A stretch of DNA of 64,000 bases from Gymnodinialimonas phycosphaerae (GCF_019195455.1 NZ_JAIMBW010000001.1:1922001-1986000), one strand, 5' to 3'; positions 33,198-42,019 are shown, numbered from the stretch's first letter. The notes: generated by a model not told the origin, from the letters alone. A program made the numbers and translations.

Positions 33198-34499
33198 CTA
33201 TGCCCGGCCGCGCAGCATGGCGTTATACGTGGCCTTGAGCGCCACTTCCTTCATCAACCAGCTGATCCACAGCTCTTCCAGCGGCGCGATGATGCCGGGA
33301 AAGGACGGGACAAGGTTGTTGTTGTAATCAAACTCCACCAGCATCGCGCGGCCGATGCGGGTGATCATCGGACAGGAGGTGTAGCCGTCGTAGGTGGCGG
33401 TTCCTTCGCGGCCCTCGATGGCGGCGACAAGATGATCTTCGACCACGGGCACCTGCCATTTGACCGACGCGGCGGTCTTGCCCTTGGGCACGCCCGCCAC
33501 GTCGCCAAGCGCGAAGATCTCGGGATATCGCAGGTGGCGCAGGGTTTGCATGTCACATTCGACCCAGCCCTGATCGGTCCAGCGGTCGGCCCATGACAGG
33601 CCCGATTGACGCACGAATTCGGGCGCGCGTTGGGGCGGGATGACATGGATGTAGTCGAAATCCACCTCTTCGGTGCCGCCATCCACGGCGAAGGTCGCAC
33701 GCTTGGCGCCTGCATCGATGGCGGTGAGCGTGCGGTTCATCAGCGTGTCGACGCCGCGATCCTCGAACAACATCCGCACCTTTTCCGCCACAATGGGCAC
33801 ACCGAAGAGCGCGCCCTGCGGCGCGGCGTAGACGATGTTCATCTGGCCCGCATTGCCCGCCCGGCGCGCGATATCGTCGATCAGGAAGGTGTGCTTGAGC
33901 GGCGCGCCCGCGCATTTCATCTCGGTCGCGGGGCGGGTGAACAGACCCGTGCCGCCCTCTTCCGTGTAGCGGCTGGCCGCCGCCCAAGTACGGGCGGCAT
34001 ATTCCGGCCCCGCGTAAAGCGCGCCGATGCCGTTTTCGCCGACCATATCAAGGCTGAAGCCGTCGATGGCGTCATGATCAAGGATCAAACCCGGTGCCAC
34101 GACCAGCCAGTCGTACCCCAGTGTCTCGCCGCTTTCGGTCGAGACTGTCTTTGCCTCGGCATCCACCGCCGCCACCCGTTCGGTCAGATACGTGATGTCA
34201 CCGGGCAACCAGGTGCTGTTGTCGGACACCACGTAGTTGGCAGGTTTCAGACCTGCCGCCACAAGGGTCAGCCCCGGTTGATAGAGGTGATTGGACCGTG
34301 GATCGATGATCGTGATTTCGGCACCCTCAAGCCGCCGCACCAATCGGTTGGCCAGCGCCGTCCCCGCCGCCCCTGCCCCGATGATCACGATCCGCGCCGA
34401 TGTCTGGATGGGCTGCACCTGCGCAGCACCTTCGGCAACGATCACCGATGCTGCTGCACCGCTGGCCACGGCCGCCGTCAGAAATTGTCTTCTGTCCAT
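33198..34499 (-). CDS. sqr: Tat-exported type II sulfide:quinone reductase-like flavoprotein
   Basis: A 433-residue FAD/NAD-fold oxidoreductase. The N-terminus MDRRQFLTAAVASGAAASVIVAEG is a twin-arginine signal, so the enzyme is likely periplasmic. The FAD-binding GAGAAG is at residues 41-46. The two cysteines of the type II SQR active site are present: Cys196 in EMKCAGAP and Cys376 in YDGYTSCPMIT, matching human SQOR Cys201 and Cys379. It would oxidise sulfide and reduce quinone, handing sulfur to a thiol acceptor. The start at 34499 is preferred over 34505 because AGGAGG ends seven bases before it. It follows cydX by 47 bp, tying sulfide oxidation to cytochrome bd. Confidence 0.87.
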   Translation of the reverse strand: MDRRQFLTAAVASGAAASVIVAEGAAQVQPIQTSARIVIIGAGAAGTALANRLVRRLEGAEITIIDPRSNHLYQPGLTLVAAGLKPANYVVSDNSTWLPGDITYLTERVAAVDAEAKTVSTESGETLGYDWLVVAPGLILDHDAIDGFSLDMVGENGIGALYAGPEYAARTWAAASRYTEEGGTGLFTRPATEMKCAGAPLKHTFLIDDIARRAGNAGQMNIVYAAPQGALFGVPIVAEKVRMLFEDRGVDTLMNRTLTAIDAGAKRATFAVDGGTEEVDFDYIHVIPPQRAPEFVRQSGLSWADRWTDQGWVECDMQTLRHLRYPEIFALGDVAGVPKGKTAASVKWQVPVVEDHLVAAIEGREGTATYDGYTSCPMITRIGRAMLVEFDYNNNLVPSFPGIIAPLEELWISWLMKEVALKATYNAMLRGRA

Positions 34500-34546
34500 T
34501 GTCATTCCTCCTGCGGGGCCGCGAAAACCGGCATCCCCGCTTGTCC

Positions 34547-34687
34547 CTATTCCCCGATGGCAGCCGGTGCCGGCGCATCATCCATTTCCGTGAGTTTGCG
34601 GTCGCGCTGCATTTCCAGCCACATGGCGTTCAACACCGCGAAAACGGCCGCAAGCGGGAGGCCCAAAAGCCAAGCAAAATACCACAT
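34547..34687 (-). CDS. cydX: Cytochrome bd oxidase small subunit CydX
   Basis: A 46-residue single-helix protein starting MWYFAWLLGLPLAAVFAVLNAMW, which matches CydX/YbgT almost exactly in its first nine residues, followed by a polar tail ending AAIGE. CydX stabilises the hemes of cytochrome bd. It is 16 bp after cydB in the same direction and was found by reading the minus strand between cydB and the SQR gene, because it is too short for usual ORF thresholds. Confidence 0.93.
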   Translation of the reverse strand: MWYFAWLLGLPLAAVFAVLNAMWLEMQRDRKLTEMDDAPAPAAIGE

Positions 34688-34703
34688 TGATCCGTGTCCT
34701 TTC

Positions 34704-35867
34704 TCAATAAACGCTGTCGGAATTGCCGGTGACGTCGGCCTCGGTGACCTTGCCCCACAGCACTTTGTAGACCCATGCCGTGTACATCAGGATCAGCGGC
34801 ATGAAGATCGCCGTGACCACCAGCATGATGAACAGCGTCTGGTGCGAGGACGACGCGTCCCACACCGTCAGGGATGAATTCGGATCGACGGTCGAGGGCA
34901 GGATGAAGGGGAACATCGTCAGGCCAACGGAGGAGATCACGCCAGTGATGCCCAGTTTGGACCAGAGCAGCGTGGAAACCTCGCGTCCGGCCATCAGGCC
35001 ACGCACGGCCATGGCCATTCCGGCGAAACCCATCAGGGGCGCGAGGATGATCCACGGACGATCGGCGTAGGCCGACAGCCACGATCCGCCGCGCGCTACT
35101 TCCGAGTAGAGCGGGTTGGACGGGCCGTCCGTGACAACCTCCCCCACGATCGCGAAGCCGTCGATCCCGACGGCCAGCCACAGCCCCGCAAGGGCATAGC
35201 TGCCCATGGCCACAAGGCCCGCGACGGTGCCGATGCGGCGGGCGCGCTCGGCCACCACGCCTTCGGATTTCAGGCCAAGCCACGCCGCGCCATGCATCAA
35301 AAGCATGGACAGGGACACGACACCGGCCAGCAGCGCGAAGGGCCGCAGGAGACCAATGAACTTCATCGCGAAGTTGCCGTCATAGCGCGGCATCAACATG
35401 TCGGTCAGGTGGAACGGCACGCCCAGAAGCACGTTGCCCACGGCCACGCCAAACAAAAGGGCCGGCACCGCGCCGCCTGCAAACAACGCCCAATCCCAGC
35501 TATTGCGCCACGTCGTGCTTTCCCGTTTGGAGCGGTACTTGAACGCCACGGGCCGCACGATCAGGGCCGCGAGGACCACGAACATGGCAAGGTAGAAGCC
35601 CGAGAAGCTGACCGCGTAAAGCGGTGGCCAGGCGGCGAAGATCGCACCGCCGCCAAGGATGAACCAAACCTGGTTCCCCTCCCACACCGGGCCGACCGTA
35701 TTGATCGCCACCCGGCGTTCCACATCCGTCTTCGCCACGAAGGGCAGAAGCGCGCCCACCCCCATGTCAAAGCCGTCGGTCAATGCGAAGCCGATCAGCA
35801 GCACGCCCAGAAGCGCCCACCAGATGATCCGCAAGATGTCATAGTCGATGAGTTCAGTAAGGATCAT
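34704..35867 (-). CDS. cydB: Cytochrome bd ubiquinol oxidase subunit II
   Basis: A 387-residue inner-membrane subunit II with about eight to nine helices. The start IIWWALLGVLLIGFALTDGFDMGVGALLPF and the WEGNQVWFILGGGAIFAAWP segment are characteristic of CydB. It pairs with CydA to form the quinol oxidase that reduces oxygen to water with high affinity and without proton pumping, and which is relatively resistant to sulfide and NO. The gene starts five bases after the cydA stop, and cydX follows. Confidence 0.97.
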   Translation of the reverse strand: MILTELIDYDILRIIWWALLGVLLIGFALTDGFDMGVGALLPFVAKTDVERRVAINTVGPVWEGNQVWFILGGGAIFAAWPPLYAVSFSGFYLAMFVVLAALIVRPVAFKYRSKRESTTWRNSWDWALFAGGAVPALLFGVAVGNVLLGVPFHLTDMLMPRYDGNFAMKFIGLLRPFALLAGVVSLSMLLMHGAAWLGLKSEGVVAERARRIGTVAGLVAMGSYALAGLWLAVGIDGFAIVGEVVTDGPSNPLYSEVARGGSWLSAYADRPWIILAPLMGFAGMAMAVRGLMAGREVSTLLWSKLGITGVISSVGLTMFPFILPSTVDPNSSLTVWDASSSHQTLFIMLVVTAIFMPLILMYTAWVYKVLWGKVTEADVTGNSDSVY

Positions 35868-35872
35868 TGGGT

Positions 35873-37540
35873 TTACTCCGCAGGGGTGGCATTGGCGCCG
35901 GGGATCACATTGTCCACGGCAGAGGCGGCGCGCGCTCCGGCGGGGGCAAAGGGCCCCTTGCCGTCATGGGTGCGCAAACGATGCTCGTGACGGGCTTCCC
36001 AGGCTTCGGTCTCTTCGACATCCTGGAACGGACCCTTGCGGATGTACTTCAGCATCAGGCCCATCTCGACGATGAAGAGGATCGAGTAGAACAGCATGAA
36101 GCCCGCCAGCGTTATCAACAGATCCGCCACGCTCAGGTGGCTGGCCGACAGGGCTGTCGGCAGGACACCATCCACTGTCCACGGCTGTCGCCCGAACTCG
36201 GCCACGAACCACCCCAGTTCCGCGGCGATCCACGGGGTCGGGATCGCGAAGACGGCGGCCCACAGGGCCCAGCGGGGATAGGTCTGCCCTTTGAAGGACG
36301 AGCGGTAGAAGAAGTAGGCCATCACCGCGATGAACGCGAAACCAAGGCCCACCATCAGGCGGAACGCCCAGAACAGCGGCGCCACGGTCGGCACGGTATC
36401 TTCTGCGGCCTGCGCGATCTGCTCGGGCGTGGCGTCGCGCGGATCGTCGACGTAGCGCAGCAGCAGATAGGCAAAGCCCAGATCGCCGGAATGGGCCTCG
36501 AACGTCGCGCGGACCTCTTCCGGCGTGTCGTCTCTCAAGTCGCGAATGGTCTGCAAGGCGTCAAAGGCGATGATGCCGCGTTCAACCCGAACGTGGGCTT
36601 CTTCCACCAATTCCTCGATGCCCGGAATTTCCTCGTTCAACGAGCGTGTGCCGATCAGGCCCATGGCCCATGGGATATGCACGGCGTAATGCGTTTCGCG
36701 CGCTTCCTGGTCGGGGAACCCGATGAGGGTGAAGGAGGCCGGCGCCGGTTCGGTTTCCCACATCGCCTCGATCGCGGCGAGTTTCATGCGCTGGGTGTGG
36801 CTGGCCGAATACCCGGATTCGTCGCCCAGAACGACAACGGACAAAGCCGCCGCCAACCCGAACGAGGCCGCGACCGTGATCGACCGGCGGGCAAGCTCCA
36901 CATGGCGGTTCTTCAGCAGATACCACGCGGAAACACCAAGGACGAAGACCGCGGCGGTCACATAGCCCGCCGAGACGGTGTGCACGAACTTGGCTTGCGC
37001 AACCTCGTTGAACAGCACCTCGAAGAACGACGTCATTTCCATGCGCATCGTGTCGGGGTTGAATTCAGCGCCCACAGGGTTCTGCATCCAGCCGTTGGCG
37101 ATCAGGATCCATAGGGCCGAGAAGTTGGACCCGATCGCCACCAGCCACGCCACCACAAGGTGTTGCACGCGGCTGAGCTTTTCCCATCCGAAGAAGAAGA
37201 GGCCCACGAAGGTCGCTTCCAGAAAGAAGGCCATCAGGCCTTCGATGGCCAGCGGCGCGCCGAAGATGTCGCCCACGTAGTGGCTGTAGTAGCTCCAGTT
37301 CATGCCGAACTGGAATTCCATGGTGATGCCGGTGGCCACGCCAAGGACGAAGTTGATCCCGAAAAGCGTGCCCCAGAACTTCGTCATCTGCCGCCAGATC
37401 GGGCGGCCCGTCATGACATAGACCGTCTCCATGATCGCGACGATGATCGACAGACCCAGCGTCAACGGCACGAAGAGGAAATGATACATGGCCGTCATCG
37501 CAAATTGCAGGCGCGAAAGCTCGACGATATCCAAATCCAT
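35873..37540 (-). CDS. cydA: Cytochrome bd ubiquinol oxidase subunit I
   Basis: A 555-residue subunit I carrying hemes b558, b595 and d. The first helix contains the heme b595 ligand His19 (MYHFLFVPLTLGLSI), the heme b558 ligand His is in KFVHTVSAGYV (near 187), and the Met ligand lies later in the sequence. The quinol-binding Q-loop is long (about residues 240-320), with GWFVAEFGRQPW closing the region. It sits between cydC and cydB; the 118-bp gap before it contains a palindrome also seen near the second Crp/Fnr gene, so this is probably an additional promoter. Confidence 0.97.
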   Translation of the reverse strand: MDLDIVELSRLQFAMTAMYHFLFVPLTLGLSIIVAIMETVYVMTGRPIWRQMTKFWGTLFGINFVLGVATGITMEFQFGMNWSYYSHYVGDIFGAPLAIEGLMAFFLEATFVGLFFFGWEKLSRVQHLVVAWLVAIGSNFSALWILIANGWMQNPVGAEFNPDTMRMEMTSFFEVLFNEVAQAKFVHTVSAGYVTAAVFVLGVSAWYLLKNRHVELARRSITVAASFGLAAALSVVVLGDESGYSASHTQRMKLAAIEAMWETEPAPASFTLIGFPDQEARETHYAVHIPWAMGLIGTRSLNEEIPGIEELVEEAHVRVERGIIAFDALQTIRDLRDDTPEEVRATFEAHSGDLGFAYLLLRYVDDPRDATPEQIAQAAEDTVPTVAPLFWAFRLMVGLGFAFIAVMAYFFYRSSFKGQTYPRWALWAAVFAIPTPWIAAELGWFVAEFGRQPWTVDGVLPTALSASHLSVADLLITLAGFMLFYSILFIVEMGLMLKYIRKGPFQDVEETEAWEARHEHRLRTHDGKGPFAPAGARAASAVDNVIPGANATPAE

Positions 37541-37616
37541 AAGCGCAATTCCTTCTGCTTTCGACCAGATACGACTCGATCTCGGCGACTCGGACCTTGG
37601 TGCTTTCGCAGCACTG

Positions 37617-37634
37617 TTGATTGCGTTTCATCAA
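37617..37634. promoter_or_regulatory. Inverted repeat TTGAT-N8-ATCAA before cydA
   Basis: FNR-like half-sites TTGAT and ATCAA are separated by eight bases instead of four. The spacing is wrong for a standard FNR box, so either it is not a binding site or it serves another regulator. It lies 77-94 bp upstream of the cydA start, next to the GTGAC palindrome. Confidence 0.3.
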
Positions 37635-37640
37635 TTTGAC

Positions 37641-37655
37641 GGTGACATCGTCACC
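37641..37655. promoter_or_regulatory. Palindromic motif GGTGAC-ATC-GTCACC before cydA
   Basis: Two perfect 6-bp arms around ATC lie 101-115 bp upstream of cydA, between the cydC stop and cydA. The first 14 bases recur identically at 42020-42033 upstream of the small membrane protein and Crp/Fnr regulator genes. A common operator for the regulator at 40969-41661 is the likeliest reading, though GTGA-N5-TCAC is one base shorter than a normal Crp/Fnr spacing. Confidence 0.6.
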
Positions 37656-37658
37656 AAT

Positions 37659-39257
37659 TCAGCCCGACAATCCCACGGTGCGGTCAAAAATCGGATGGTC
37701 GGCACCGCGGTGCATGGCGGCGATGATCAACGTGTCCGGAAGGGCCAGCCGCACGCGGGTCAGCACCCTGTCTGCCGTGTCGGTATCCAGCCCCTCGGTC
37801 GGTTCATCCAGAAGCAGAATTTGCGGGTTTTTCAATAAGGTACGGGCCAATGCCAAGCGGCGGGCCTGCCCGCCGGACAACCCGGCGCCCCCTTCGCCAA
37901 GCGTTGCCTCAAGGCCGCCACGCGCGCGAATGTCATCGGCCAGCACAACAGTATCGAGCGCGGACCACAGCGCGTCATCGCTGAGTGCACCGCCGAGTGA
38001 CAAGTTGTCACGCACGGACCCGGCAATCAGCCCGCTGCGCTGCGGCAAAACCGTCAACACGTCGCGCAAAGCGGCCTCGGGCCAAAGGCTGGGACGGGTT
38101 CCCATGATTTCGATGCCCTGATCGTCACCAAGACCCGCGATCTGCATCAGCAGGGTTGATTTCCCGGCACCGGACGCGGCCGTCACGACAACGGCCTGAC
38201 CCGCATGCAGCGTTAACTGGAGGCCCCCCCGGTTCAGCGACAGAAGCGGCCCATCCGTGACGGGGGCGTCCGGGATAGGCAGGGCCTCGCCCGCAATCTC
38301 TGGCACAACGCGCCCGGCGGCGCCCACCATGCGCCCAAGGTCCGAGACCCCGCGTCGCAGCGGCAGCACGGCTTCGGCCAGGGCCAGGGCCACGAACAAT
38401 CCGATGATCGCATTCGCCGCGCCGACCTCGCCGCTGTTGAGCAAGGCCGCGCCGGCCACGAACGCGCCCATCGCCACGACAGCAACAAGGACCGAGACCG
38501 CGAACCCCGCGTCGCGCTCGGCCCGGTCAAGGCGGGAAGATGCGGCCCGCGCCTGCGCGTCAAGGCCCTGCAACCGGTCTTCCTTACGCGGCAATTGCGC
38601 CGCGAGGATCAACGCATCGCGGTCCCGCATCATGTCGATGACGCCCCGGCGCAGGTGTTGCCCGGCGTCCTCGGCCTCGGACGAGGGTCGAATGCTGCGC
38701 CGGGCAAGGATCAGCAGGATGACGGCAGCCGCAGGGACATACCCGGCAAGAATGACGCCCGCGACGGACCATCCCACGAGCCAGCCCAGAGTCAGGAACA
38801 CCATCAGATGCGTGAGCAGCGCAGCCAGAAGGGGCAACACGAGCCGCAGGATCAAGCCGTCCAGCGCGTCCACGTCCGAGACGATGCGCGTCAGCGCCCC
38901 CTCCCCGCGCAGTCGCATCAGATCCCTCGCATCCCCTCTTGCGTAACCGCGCAACAACACGACCCGCAGGGCAGCGAGGGCGCGCAGGGTTGCATCATGG
39001 GTCAGAAGCCGCTCGCCATAGCGCGCCGCCGCACGCCCAAGGGCGAGGAACCGCACCCCGGCAGAGGGGCGGAATACATCGAAGGCGATGCCGATCCCGG
39101 CGATGCCCGCCAGCCCGGTGGCGGTGATGAACCAGCCCGACAGGCCCAGAAGCGCCGCGCCCATGGCAATCACAAGAATCGACAGCGCCGCCCCCCGCGC
39201 CATGGCCCAGGGGTCCGCGGTGACCATCAGGCGGACGATGTGGAGAACGGGTTTCAT
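37659..39257 (-). CDS. cydC: Thiol reductant ABC exporter subunit CydC
   Basis: A 532-residue fusion of a six-helix ABC transmembrane domain (about 1-310) and an ATPase domain with Walker A TAASGAGKSTLL, signature LSGGQARRLALAR and Walker B ILLLDEPTEGLD. CydDC exports glutathione/cysteine and binds heme, and is needed to assemble cytochrome bd. The ATG at 39257 overlaps the cydD stop (ATGA). It ends 118 bp before cydA, and the intervening stretch carries the shared palindrome. Confidence 0.93.
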   Translation of the reverse strand: MKPVLHIVRLMVTADPWAMARGAALSILVIAMGAALLGLSGWFITATGLAGIAGIGIAFDVFRPSAGVRFLALGRAAARYGERLLTHDATLRALAALRVVLLRGYARGDARDLMRLRGEGALTRIVSDVDALDGLILRLVLPLLAALLTHLMVFLTLGWLVGWSVAGVILAGYVPAAAVILLILARRSIRPSSEAEDAGQHLRRGVIDMMRDRDALILAAQLPRKEDRLQGLDAQARAASSRLDRAERDAGFAVSVLVAVVAMGAFVAGAALLNSGEVGAANAIIGLFVALALAEAVLPLRRGVSDLGRMVGAAGRVVPEIAGEALPIPDAPVTDGPLLSLNRGGLQLTLHAGQAVVVTAASGAGKSTLLMQIAGLGDDQGIEIMGTRPSLWPEAALRDVLTVLPQRSGLIAGSVRDNLSLGGALSDDALWSALDTVVLADDIRARGGLEATLGEGGAGLSGGQARRLALARTLLKNPQILLLDEPTEGLDTDTADRVLTRVRLALPDTLIIAAMHRGADHPIFDRTVGLSG

Positions 39258-40924
39258 CGGCCCACCTCCACCTGTTGGTCCATTGCTGCTGCCAGTTGCG
39301 GATCATGGGTCGCCACGATGATCGACCGGCCTTGGGCTTGCATCCGGTGCAGCGCCGCAATGATCCGGCCGGCGGTTTCAGGGTCCAGATCCGCCGTCGG
39401 TTCATCGGCCAGGATCAGCTCGGCGCCGGAATGGATGGCGCGGGCGAGTAGAAGCCTGCGGGCCTCACCGCCGGACACGCCGCCGCCGGTTTCCCCAAGG
39501 CGCGTTTCAAGACCCTCGGGCAGCCGCTTCACGATGTCGTCCGCGTCTGCCAGCCGTAGCGCGGGCCAGGGGTCGGCCCCAGTCTGGCGCGTATCCAACC
39601 AGTCGCCAAGCGTTTCATCGGGGAAATGGGGGCGTTGGGGAACCATGGCAATCCGCGCGCGCCACGCGTCGGCCGTCTTTGCCGTCAGCGGGTGATGACA
39701 CACGTTGATGGCCCCGGAATGCAGCGGCACCAAACCGGCAATCGCCGCAAGGGCGGTGCTTTTGCCGACGCCGCTTGGCCCCGTCAGCGCAAGGGTCTGA
39801 GCCTTGCCAATGGCGATATCCGGCAAGTGCACCGGTGCACGACCAAGATCCACAACGACCCCACAGGTCGCAACACCCATCGGCCCGTCCAGCGCCGCGC
39901 ACGGCAGGCCGTCCCCCACGAAAGCGACCCGATCCGCCCCATCCAGCGCATCCAGTTCGGCCACGACGGCAAGACCTGCCGCACGGTCATGCCAGGCGGC
40001 GGAAAGGTCGCGCAGGGGCTGAAAGAACTCGGGCGCGATCAACAGCAGGAACAGACCCTGCCCCAGTGTCAGGCGCCCCCCCCAAGACCCAAAGTCGATC
40101 TCCCCCAACAGCGTGAAGCCCACGAAAACGGCGACCATTGCCACGCCCAGGGCCGAGAACAGCTCCAACACCGTGGAAGACAGGAACGCGATCCGCAGGA
40201 CGGCCATGGTCTTGCTGCGCAGGCTTTCCGCGCGGTCGCTGAAGTCTTCGGCGGCCCGGTCCGCGGCGCCCAGAAGCCGGATATCCAGCATGGCCGACAA
40301 GCGATCCATCACCATGTCGTTCATGGTCGCGATCTCATCCATCTGGCGGCGCGCGGCCTCTTCGGCCGCCATGCCGACCAATGCCATGAAGACCGGGATC
40401 AAGGGGCCTGCCACAAGTAGCGTCAAGCCGACGACCCACGACTGCGAAAAGGCCAGGACCAGAAAGAAGACCGGCAGAACCGACGCCCGCGTCATCGCGA
40501 CGTGGTAGCGGGTGATCCAAGGATGCAGCAGCGGCAATTTCTGCACCACCAACGCAGCAATCGAGGCAGAGCCTTCGTCTGAAGGGGATCGCGCTTCGCG
40601 CGTGATCAAAACGGCGCGTTCGCGCGCAATCGTCTGATCGGCAGCTTCATGGAGAAGCGCACCAGAGCGGTGTTCGAGCCCCGCGCGCAAAATCGCGCAG
40701 AGCACGAAAACGGCAGCGGCAGGCCAAGCCCTCTCCATCGTGGGAAGACCTGCGGCCCATCCCGAAACGGCCCACGCGATGACTGCGGCCTGCACCGGCC
40801 AAAGGGCGCCCGCCAGAAGCGACATCCACCCCGCCAAGCGCAGCTGCGGGTAGACCGGCGCAATGATGCGCGCCTTCGCACGGTTGCGGCTGTTGCGTGT
40901 TGCGCCCGCCTCTTCATCTACCAT
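39254..40924 (-). CDS. cydD: Thiol reductant ABC exporter subunit CydD
   Basis: A 556-residue ABC exporter half with an N-terminal transmembrane domain (about 20-310; EFFQPLRDLSAAWHDRAAGL is a characteristic CydD stretch) and an ATPase domain with Walker A TGPSGVGKSTALAA, signature SGGEARRLLLARA and Walker B LILADEPTADLD. It forms a heterodimer with CydC. ATG 40924 starts MVDEEAGATRN and has only a weak ribosome site; the frame extends upstream into the regulator gene, which would not be coding. It lies 44 bp after the Crp/Fnr gene. Confidence 0.92.
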   Translation of the reverse strand: MVDEEAGATRNSRNRAKARIIAPVYPQLRLAGWMSLLAGALWPVQAAVIAWAVSGWAAGLPTMERAWPAAAVFVLCAILRAGLEHRSGALLHEAADQTIARERAVLITREARSPSDEGSASIAALVVQKLPLLHPWITRYHVAMTRASVLPVFFLVLAFSQSWVVGLTLLVAGPLIPVFMALVGMAAEEAARRQMDEIATMNDMVMDRLSAMLDIRLLGAADRAAEDFSDRAESLRSKTMAVLRIAFLSSTVLELFSALGVAMVAVFVGFTLLGEIDFGSWGGRLTLGQGLFLLLIAPEFFQPLRDLSAAWHDRAAGLAVVAELDALDGADRVAFVGDGLPCAALDGPMGVATCGVVVDLGRAPVHLPDIAIGKAQTLALTGPSGVGKSTALAAIAGLVPLHSGAINVCHHPLTAKTADAWRARIAMVPQRPHFPDETLGDWLDTRQTGADPWPALRLADADDIVKRLPEGLETRLGETGGGVSGGEARRLLLARAIHSGAELILADEPTADLDPETAGRIIAALHRMQAQGRSIIVATHDPQLAAAMDQQVEVGR

Positions 40925-40968
40925 GATCGTACTGCTCGTTTCTTCGAGGTATCGGACCCTGAAGCGAT

Positions 40969-41661
40969 CTAGGCGCTGATCGCAACGGGTCTGCACATGG
41001 GAAAGACGCCCCTTGAGACACGCGAAAGGGCTGCTGGCGCCTTGATCAGAATGCACCCACGCTGCTGGGCAATCCACCCTTTCGTCGCGAAGTCCTTGAG
41101 TTTTCGGGAAACGACCTCGCGCGCGGTCAGCAGGTCGGTGGCGATTTCGGAATGCGTTGCACGGACCTCGTTGGCATGCGCGTGGCTCAACAGCCAATCC
41201 GCGATCCGCTGATCCAATCGACGCCCCTTGTTCGTGGAAAGCCTTGCAAAAAAGGCCGGAAGCCGACGAGCATGCCCTGCAAAAAGCGCGTGCCGAAACT
41301 CGGGCTGTTCATGGACCATAAGGACCAAGGCCATCGGTGACAGTTCGATCCAGGTGGATGGCACCATGCAAATGGCGCGGACTGAAATCGGCCGCTCGGA
41401 CAGGATGGCCGCGGTGACCGGCATGCAGTCCTGGCCGCTTCCCGCGCGGCATTCTGCCCAAGGCACCTGCCGGTCCTTGGTTCGAAACTGCACCGACAGC
41501 TTACCTGTCTGGACAAAAACGAACGCACGCGGCGGCCCCTGCCACCGAAATGAGGTTGCGCCCGCTGGAGCCGAGCGAATGACGCCCCCCGCATCGATAA
41601 TCGTTTGCGTCAGAGCATGCTGACGATCACTTGGGCCACCTTGGCTTGTTCGGGCGTTCAT
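40969..41661 (-). CDS. Crp/Fnr family regulator adjacent to cydDC
   Basis: A 230-residue regulator with a degenerate beta-roll, a dimer helix (RRLPAFFARLSTNKGRRLDQRIADWLL) and a winged helix with LLTAREVVSRKLKDFATKGW as recognition segment, very like that of the regulator at 28750. It lacks the FNR cysteine cluster; Cys residues occur in SGQDCMPVT and RAICMV in the beta-roll. It is likely the activator or repressor of cyd genes: the motif GGTGACATCGTCAC occurs both before cydA and before its own operon. ATG 41661 follows GGAGGACAC. A GNRA-loop hairpin lies in its leader. Confidence 0.87.
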   Translation of the reverse strand: MNARTSQGGPSDRQHALTQTIIDAGGVIRSAPAGATSFRWQGPPRAFVFVQTGKLSVQFRTKDRQVPWAECRAGSGQDCMPVTAAILSERPISVRAICMVPSTWIELSPMALVLMVHEQPEFRHALFAGHARRLPAFFARLSTNKGRRLDQRIADWLLSHAHANEVRATHSEIATDLLTAREVVSRKLKDFATKGWIAQQRGCILIKAPAALSRVSRGVFPMCRPVAISA

Positions 41662-41673
41662 CGTGTCCTCCGT

Positions 41674-41699
41674 CCTCCCGGCTCTTTCGAGCCGGGAGG
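41674..41699 (-). terminator. Hairpin between the small membrane protein and Crp/Fnr gene
   Basis: Perfect 11-bp arms (CCTCCCGGCTC and complement) enclose four bases that read GAAA on the minus strand, a GNRA tetraloop. No T-run follows. It begins 13 bp upstream of the regulator's ATG and may partially stop transcription, protect the upstream mRNA 3' end, or act as a control leader. Confidence 0.5.
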
Positions 41700-41710
41700 C
41701 GTGTTGCACA

Positions 41711-41965
41711 TCATTCAGCTGGAACGGACTGAAGGTGTGCGCGACCTGCGAAATGCCGGTGGTTCAAAATGATGACCGGCACGATTGTGACAAGCAGGGA
41801 AAGGTATGCGGCAACGCTCCAAAGCCCCGGCCCGGACTGAACGCGGTGCGGTCCCTGAAACGCCAAGGACACGCACGAGATCGCGATCAGCAACCCTGCC
41901 CCAAGCGACGCAAGGAATTGACGCGCCAACCGTGTATCCGCCAGAAGCAAACGAAAGCTGTGCAT
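41711..41965 (-). CDS. Small membrane protein, 84 aa
   Basis: An 84-residue protein with two membrane segments (FLASLGAGLLIAISCVSLAF and GLWSVAAYLSLLVTIVPVIIL), a basic N-terminal region (RLLLADTRLARQ) and a C-tail ending LQSVPAE. I do not recognise the family. The GGAG ribosome site upstream of ATG 41965 and the palindrome at 42020-42034 support it. It comes before the Crp/Fnr gene in the cyd block, from which it is separated by a hairpin. Confidence 0.68.
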   Translation of the reverse strand: MHSFRLLLADTRLARQFLASLGAGLLIAISCVSLAFQGPHRVQSGPGLWSVAAYLSLLVTIVPVIILNHRHFAGRAHLQSVPAE

Positions 41966-42019
41966 GACGATTCTCCAAACTCTATACGGATGTGATGACA
42001 CAACCGCATGCGGATCGTC

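Noticed and set aside
37617..37634. TTGAT-N8-ATCAA as a true FNR box for cydA
   Set aside because: The half-sites fit, but the spacer is eight instead of four bases; listed only as an inverted repeat.
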